Shown: positions 6,928-10,874 of the stretch, one piece after another
Layout: the number at the start of each line of letters is the position of its first letter
How positions within the stretch are numbered: the first letter of the stretch is position 1
NCBI GenBank assembly: GCA_003864535.1
Contig: BHEQ01000049.1
Location: 1-10,874 of the forward strand
Length of the DNA: 10,874 bases
DNA from: Gammaproteobacteria bacterium
Lineage (GTDB): Bacteria > Pseudomonadota > Gammaproteobacteria > Cardiobacteriales > Wohlfahrtiimonadaceae
Direction: 5' to 3'
Made by a program: the position numbers and the translations under genes
Notes under the pieces: generated by a model
The model's database searches: none
What the model saw: the letters and a program-made list of their open reading frames with translations, nothing else
What the model was told of the DNA's origin: nothing

Positions 6928-8535
6928 ATGAAAAATAATCAGCACCTAATTATTAAAAAAGGTTTACTTGGGCTCACACTAGCTTTAGGCCTAAGCTTAA
7001 GCACTCTAAGCTTTGCTCAAGATTTAAAAAACACGATTCGGATGGCGTATATGGGCGAGCCGGCCTCGCTTGATCCACATAAAGTTTCAGGAACGTGGGA
7101 AAACGCCATCATGACCCAGCTATTTTTGGGGCTCTTTACCAATGATAAAGATGAAAATACTATTCTTGGCACAGTTGCAAGCTATGAGGTGAGCCCTGAT
7201 GGCTTAGTTTATACTTTTAAACTGCGCGACGATGCTAAATGGAGCGATGGCACGCCGCTTGTAGCTGAGGATTATGTTTATTCTTGGAAACGTATCGCCG
7301 ATCCTAAAGTCGCTTCTCCTTACGCAACTTTTATGAGCATTGTTGAAGGAATTGATGAATTTGCAGCAGGTACAGGCACTGAAATTGGTGCTAAAGCTTT
7401 GGATGATAAAACCCTTCAAGTAACTTTACGTGCGCCTGCGCCTTATTTTACCCAACTACTAGTTCATTATGCCTCGTATGCTGTGCCTAAACAGGCGATT
7501 GAAAAATATGGTAATGAGTGGACAAAACCACAAAACTTTATCGGTAATGGTGCGTATAAACTTGTTGAATGGCGCCCAAATACCCATATTAAAATGACTA
7601 AAAACCCAGAATTTTATGATGTTGCAAATGTTAAGATTGAGAATATTATTTTTTATTCAGGTGAAGATCGTTCCGCATGGCTTAAGCGTTTTCGCGCCGG
7701 TGAGGTTGATTATGTTGATGATCTTCCTGAAGATCAACTGCCTAAAATTAAAGTTGATCTTAAAAATGAGTTTCGCGAAGGTTATTATGCTGGAGTTTAT
7801 TTTTATGCGATTAATAACAAAAAACCTCCGTTTGATGATGTTCGCGTAAGACAGGCATTAAATATGGGCTTTAGCCGTGAAATTCTCACCGAAAAAGTCC
7901 TCAAAGGTGGCTGGACTCCTGCGTATAGCTTTGTCCCTAAAGGTATTAAAAATTATGAAGGCGGGCCTGCAGAATTTACGTGGAAGGACTTATCTCAAGC
8001 AGATAAAGACGCTAAAGCCAAAGAATTATTAGCAGAGGCAGGTTTTGGTCCAAATAATCCTTTAAAATTCACCATGAGTTATAACACGAGTGATAATCAC
8101 AAACGGATTGCGATTGCAATGGCGCAGATGTGGAAAAAACTTGGAATTGAAGTTGAGCTATTTAATCAAGAAGTAACTCCACATTATGATGCGTTAAAGC
8201 AAAAAAATTATGATCTTGGACGCGCTGGCTGGATTGCTGATTATTCTGATCCACAAACATTCCTGTATTTATTAGAAACAAAAACAGGGCAGCAAAATTA
8301 TAATAATTATAGTAATCCTAAATTTGATCAACTAATGGATGATGCAACTAAATTAATTGATCTTAAAGGGCGTGCTAAAGTTCTAAAACAAGCAGAACAG
8401 ATTATTTTAGATGAAGCTGCAACCATGCCTGTCATGTATTATGCCAAATTTAGCTTATTAAATAATCGTATTAAAAACATGACCTTTTTCTCACTCGGTG
8501 CCAATCCTGTGCGCTGGCTTGAAATTGTCGAATAA
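6928..8535 (+). CDS. oppA: Periplasmic oligopeptide-binding protein OppA
   Basis: This 535-residue receptor (E. coli OppA has 543) captures peptides in the periplasm and hands them to OppBC. The signal peptide has KK at 10-11, a hydrophobic core at 13-29 and probable cleavage after LSFA (30). The mature protein is a family 5 extracellular solute-binding protein (SBP_bac_5). Recognisable blocks are MGEPASLDPHKVSGTWE near the mature N-terminus, the YTFKLRDDAKWSDGTPL segment, DDVRVRQALNMGFSRE in the middle, and GWIADYSDPQTFLYLL, typical of OppA, near the C-terminus. A purine-rich GAGAAG precedes ATG by 5 bases. It heads the opp cluster; the hairpin after it would let OppA be made in excess over the permeases, as is usual for binding proteins. 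No lipobox is seen, so it should be free in the periplasm. Di- or tripeptide-binding relatives (DppA, MppA) are less likely. Confidence 0.94.
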   Translation: MKNNQHLIIKKGLLGLTLALGLSLSTLSFAQDLKNTIRMAYMGEPASLDPHKVSGTWENAIMTQLFLGLFTNDKDENTILGTVASYEVSPDGLVYTFKLRDDAKWSDGTPLVAEDYVYSWKRIADPKVASPYATFMSIVEGIDEFAAGTGTEIGAKALDDKTLQVTLRAPAPYFTQLLVHYASYAVPKQAIEKYGNEWTKPQNFIGNGAYKLVEWRPNTHIKMTKNPEFYDVANVKIENIIFYSGEDRSAWLKRFRAGEVDYVDDLPEDQLPKIKVDLKNEFREGYYAGVYFYAINNKKPPFDDVRVRQALNMGFSREILTEKVLKGGWTPAYSFVPKGIKNYEGGPAEFTWKDLSQADKDAKAKELLAEAGFGPNNPLKFTMSYNTSDNHKRIAIAMAQMWKKLGIEVELFNQEVTPHYDALKQKNYDLGRAGWIADYSDPQTFLYLLETKTGQQNYNNYSNPKFDQLMDDATKLIDLKGRAKVLKQAEQIILDEAATMPVMYYAKFSLLNNRIKNMTFFSLGANPVRWLEIVE

Positions 8536-8545
8536 ATAAGCTGGT

Positions 8546-8590
8546 TAGGCTTTTAAAATAGGCTTTTTAAAATAGGCTATTTAAAATAGG
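8546..8590 (+). repeat. Tandem repeat of a ~14-base unit after oppA
   Basis: TAGGCTTTTAAAA (8546-8558), TAGGCTTTTTAAAA (8559-8572) and TAGGCTATTTAAAA (8573-8586) follow head to tail, with a partial fourth copy TAGG to 8590. The copies differ by one base or one indel, which suggests recent slippage. It begins 10 bases after the oppA stop and ends just before the hairpin. Confidence 0.8.
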
Positions 8591-8593
8591 AAT

Positions 8594-8644
8594 CTGGGAT
8601 TTGGAATATCAATTTCCAAACCCAGTCCCTTCAATGGGATTTTT
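8594..8644 (+). terminator. Hairpin pair with T-run between oppA and oppB
   Basis: CTGGG (8594-8598) and TTTGGAA (8600-8606) pair with TTCCAAA (8614-8620) and CCCAG (8621-8625): a 12-pair stem with one bulged A and a 7-base loop. Directly after it, TCCC (8626-8629) and GGGA (8636-8639) form a small second stem followed by TTTTT (8640-8644). The strong stem should protect the oppA mRNA end, and the second stem with its T-run could terminate part of the transcripts. oppBC would then be made at a lower level than oppA. Confidence 0.6.
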
Positions 8645-8774
8645 ATAAATTAGATTTTTCACGGCTTGCGATATTATTAAAAGCGCAGAAAAAGAACAGA
8701 TAGATGTACCCTAAGCATCTATTAATAGTATTAGAGTGCTAAACTAGTGCGAAACTTACGCAACAGGACTATTT
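8645..8774 (+). other. Spacer before oppB
   Basis: I see no gene here. It contains one inverted repeat, TAGATG (8701-8706) and CATCTA (8716-8721), and the oppB ribosome binding site AGGA (8765-8768). I could not pick a clear promoter, although the hairpin upstream makes a separate oppBC promoter plausible. Confidence 0.35.
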
Positions 8775-9698
8775 ATGCTTAAACAATTAATCAAACGCTT
8801 ACTCATAGCGATTCCAACCTTATTGATTATTATTACGCTAGCTTTTTTTATGATGCGCTTAGCACCAGGCGGGCCTTTTACCACAGAACGCGCCTTACCT
8901 GTAGAGATTGAGAGAAAAGTTCTGGCTGAATATGGTTTGGATCGCCCTTTATATGAACAATATTTCAAATACTTAAAAGGTATAGTTAAAGGTGATTTTG
9001 GGCCATCTTTTAAGCAACGTGATTTCACAGTGATTGAGCTAATTAAAGCAGGACTCCCAGCAAGCTTACAAATAGGCAGTGCTGCGGTTATTTTGGCGAT
9101 GCTCTTTGGCTTAAGTTTTGGTATTTTTGCCGCTTTAAAACAAAATACTTGGGCAGATTATACGGTGATGGGTTTTGCGATGACAGGTATTGCCGTCCCA
9201 ACTTTTGTCATGGCGCCACTCTTGACCTTATTATTTGGCGTTTATTTAGGCTGGTTGCCTGTTGGCGGCTGGGGTGAGGGTGAGTTAAAATATAAAATAT
9301 TGCCCGTAATCACTTTAGCATTACCGCAAATTGCATATATTTCCCGTTTAACCCGCGGCAGTATGATTGAAGTTTTAAATGCTAATTACATTCGTACCGC
9401 CCGCGCTAAAGGCTTATCTGAAAAATGGGTAATTTTACGCCATGCCATTCGCGGCGCGTTATTGCCTGTTGTTTCTTATTTAGGTCCTGCGATTGCAAGC
9501 CTTGTAACTGGCTCTTTAGTGATTGAAACAATTTATCAAATCCCAGGCGTTGGACGTTATTTTGTTCAAGCGGCATTAAATCGTGATTACACTCTGGTAA
9601 TGGGCGTTGTTATTTTATCTGCAACATTAATTATGTTGATGAATATCATTGTTGATCTTCTCTACAGCGTTCTTGATCCAAAAATCCAAGGAGCATAA
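8775..9698 (+). CDS. oppB: Oligopeptide ABC transporter permease OppB
   Basis: This 307-residue inner-membrane protein (E. coli OppB has 306) is one half of the peptide channel. It starts with MLKQLIKRLLIAIPTLLII, the usual first membrane helix, followed by the RLAPGGPF block (28-35) of the OppB/DppB N-terminal domain. Further membrane segments are at about 98-122, 130-158, 173-190, 230-250 and 274-298. The EAA loop facing the ATPases is at about 205-231 (YIRTARAKGLSEKWVILRHA and following). The ETIYQIPGVGRYFVQAALNRD segment (251-271) and the DPK ending are typical of the family. AGGA lies 6 bases before ATG. Only 2 bases separate it from oppC, so the two are translated together. It is set 239 bases from oppA, behind the repeat and hairpin. 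Confidence 0.95.
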   Translation: MLKQLIKRLLIAIPTLLIIITLAFFMMRLAPGGPFTTERALPVEIERKVLAEYGLDRPLYEQYFKYLKGIVKGDFGPSFKQRDFTVIELIKAGLPASLQIGSAAVILAMLFGLSFGIFAALKQNTWADYTVMGFAMTGIAVPTFVMAPLLTLLFGVYLGWLPVGGWGEGELKYKILPVITLALPQIAYISRLTRGSMIEVLNANYIRTARAKGLSEKWVILRHAIRGALLPVVSYLGPAIASLVTGSLVIETIYQIPGVGRYFVQAALNRDYTLVMGVVILSATLIMLMNIIVDLLYSVLDPKIQGA

Positions 9699-9700
9699 AT

Positions 9701-10684
9701 ATGAACGAAGCTCCGCGTAATAAAAATATCCATAATAATATTAATAGTAATAATTTAATTAATAATCAATTAAATAATAAAACAAAGCAACATAATGCAC
9801 AGCAGATGGAAGTACTTGCAAATAGCAGCACCTTACAAGGGCGCAGCCTTTGGATTGATGCACGGCGGCGGTTACTTAAAAATAAAGCGGCGGTTGTCGC
9901 GATGATTATCCTTATTATTTTTACACTTATGGCGATTTTAGCGCCATGGATTGCATCGCATCCTTTAGATGAGATTTATTGGGACTCTATTCAAGTTGCA
10001 CCTAATATTGGTGAAAAATTCTGGTTTGGAACTGATGCAAATGGGCGTGATTTATTTGTAAGAACCCTGTATGGAATGCGCGTATCTCTTCTTGTAGGCT
10101 TGCTTGCGACAGTTGTCGCGGTTGGAATTGGCATAACTTATGGCGCAGTTGCAGGTTATATGGGCGGCAAAACTGATATGCTGATGATGCGTTTTGTCGA
10201 TATCATGTACGCCCTCCCCTTCATGTTTTTTGTGATTTTATTGATGGTGGTATTTGGCAGAAATATCTTCTTGATTTTTATCGCTCTTGGCTGTGTTGAA
10301 TGGCTAACAATGGCGCGGATTGTGCGTGGGCAAACGCTCTCGATTCGTAATAAAGAATTTATTGAAGCAGCAATTGCCTGCGGTCTGCCGACGTGGAAGA
10401 TTATTTTTAAACATGTTATTCCCAACATTTTAGGGCCAGTTATCGTTTACATCACCTTAACCATTCCCCAAGTAATTATGATGGAAAGCTTTATTTCATT
10501 TTTAGGCTTAGGCGTTCAAGAACCGCTAACATCCTTAGGTGTGCTTATTAGTGACGGTGCTAAAGTTATGGAATCCTATTGGTGGATGCTTATTTTCCCC
10601 GCGCTGTTCTTATCAATCATGCTCTTTTCCTTAAATTTTCTTGGCGATGGCTTACGCGATGCGCTTGATCCAAAAGAACGCTAG
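9701..10684 (+). CDS. oppC: Oligopeptide ABC transporter permease OppC with Asn-rich N-terminus
   Basis: This 327-residue partner of OppB is about 25 residues longer than E. coli OppC (302). After the tail, GRSLWIDARRRLLKNKAAVVA (47-67) begins the conserved OppC N-terminal region, with the first membrane helix at about 64-85. FGTDANGRDLFVRTLYG (109-125), the MRFVDIMYALPFMFFVILL stretch (163-181), ARIVRGQTLS (205-214), the EAA loop (about 222-246), SFISFLGLG (263-271) and NFLGDGLRDALDPKER (312-327) all match the family. Residues 1-35 hold 13 asparagines and are coded by an AAT-rich stretch, an extension not expected in the family. The start at 9701 has a good AGGAG 7 bases upstream. An internal ATG at 9806 would remove most of the tail but has no ribosome binding site. 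The gene after it is not oppD. Confidence 0.94.
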   Translation: MNEAPRNKNIHNNINSNNLINNQLNNKTKQHNAQQMEVLANSSTLQGRSLWIDARRRLLKNKAAVVAMIILIIFTLMAILAPWIASHPLDEIYWDSIQVAPNIGEKFWFGTDANGRDLFVRTLYGMRVSLLVGLLATVVAVGIGITYGAVAGYMGGKTDMLMMRFVDIMYALPFMFFVILLMVVFGRNIFLIFIALGCVEWLTMARIVRGQTLSIRNKEFIEAAIACGLPTWKIIFKHVIPNILGPVIVYITLTIPQVIMMESFISFLGLGVQEPLTSLGVLISDGAKVMESYWWMLIFPALFLSIMLFSLNFLGDGLRDALDPKER

Positions 10685-10695
10685 GGAGATTTGAT

Positions 10696-10874
10696 ATGAT
10701 TAAAATCATTAAAATAAAGAATTTTCTTAAGAAACCGCCAAATTATATTGCTTATCCATTGATTATAATATGGATGATCGCGTTCTCATTTTTTGTGTAT
10801 GCTTTTATTAAGTCTTTTGTTGATGTGCAACATCAATATGGCATTGAATCTTCATTGACTGATATTATCAAGAC
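10696..10874 (+). CDS. Unrecognised membrane protein, N-terminal part (runs off right edge)
   Basis: ATG at 10696 is preceded by GGAG (10685-10688) with 7 bases between, and the frame is open for 59 codons to the edge. The start is basic (MIKIIKIKNFLKKPPNY), then one membrane segment at about residues 18-41 (YIAYPLIIIWMIAFSFF and on), then a polar stretch with VDVQHQYGIE. It has no ATP-binding features of OppD. It begins 11 bases after oppC, so it is probably co-transcribed. I do not recognise the family; a short single-span protein or the first helix of a larger membrane protein both fit. Confidence 0.6.
   Translation, partial: MIKIIKIKNFLKKPPNYIAYPLIIIWMIAFSFFVYAFIKSFVDVQHQYGIESSLTDIIK

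Noticed and set aside
8756..9028. Minus-strand open frame opposite the start of oppB
   Set aside because: It overlaps clear OppB coding sequence and shows no domain pattern.
10156..10428. Minus-strand open frame opposite oppC
   Set aside because: It is antisense to conserved OppC motifs and has no recognisable features.

Overview
The window is AT-rich chromosomal DNA, and the protein sequences look proteobacterial, most like Gammaproteobacteria. The arginine-type permeases and the oligopeptide permeases resemble enterobacterial ArtQ/ArtM and OppB/OppC closely, but gene order and base composition are not those of E. coli. A low-GC gammaproteobacterium living on amino acids and peptides would fit. 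Genus cannot be settled from this sequence. There are no tRNAs, rRNAs, CRISPR arrays, insertion sequences or phage genes that I can see.

Layout. (1) Positions 2-379, plus strand: the 3' part of a ribokinase-like PfkB sugar kinase, entering from the left edge. (2) Positions 372-2809, minus strand: a polar amino-acid ABC importer read in the order binding protein (artJ/artI-like), a collapsed second binding-protein copy (pseudogene, 1876-2042), artQ and artM. artM and the kinase converge and overlap by 8 bases. No ATPase gene (artP) lies in this cluster. (3) Positions 2963-6709, minus strand: one very large gene for a single-chain indolepyruvate (2-oxoacid) ferredoxin oxidoreductase. (4) Positions 6710-6927: a divergent control region. 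(5) Positions 6928-10684, plus strand: oppA, a 239-base spacer with a short tandem repeat and a terminator-like hairpin, then oppB and oppC. (6) Positions 10696 to the right edge: the start of an unrecognised small membrane protein, in the place where oppD would be expected.

The genes share a theme. OppABC brings peptides in, the Art-type system brings in arginine or related basic amino acids, and the oxidoreductase oxidises 2-oxoacids made by transaminating aromatic (and possibly branched-chain) amino acids to acyl-CoA, passing electrons to ferredoxin. That link is inference from family knowledge and proximity. The clearest unusual signal is the binding-protein remnant: a tandem duplicate of the art binding-protein gene that lost about 190 codons in frame and then took a one-base deletion. 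I found no convincing new biological system. The other points (Asn-rich OppC tail, repeats between oppA and oppB, extra membrane gene after oppC) are modest.
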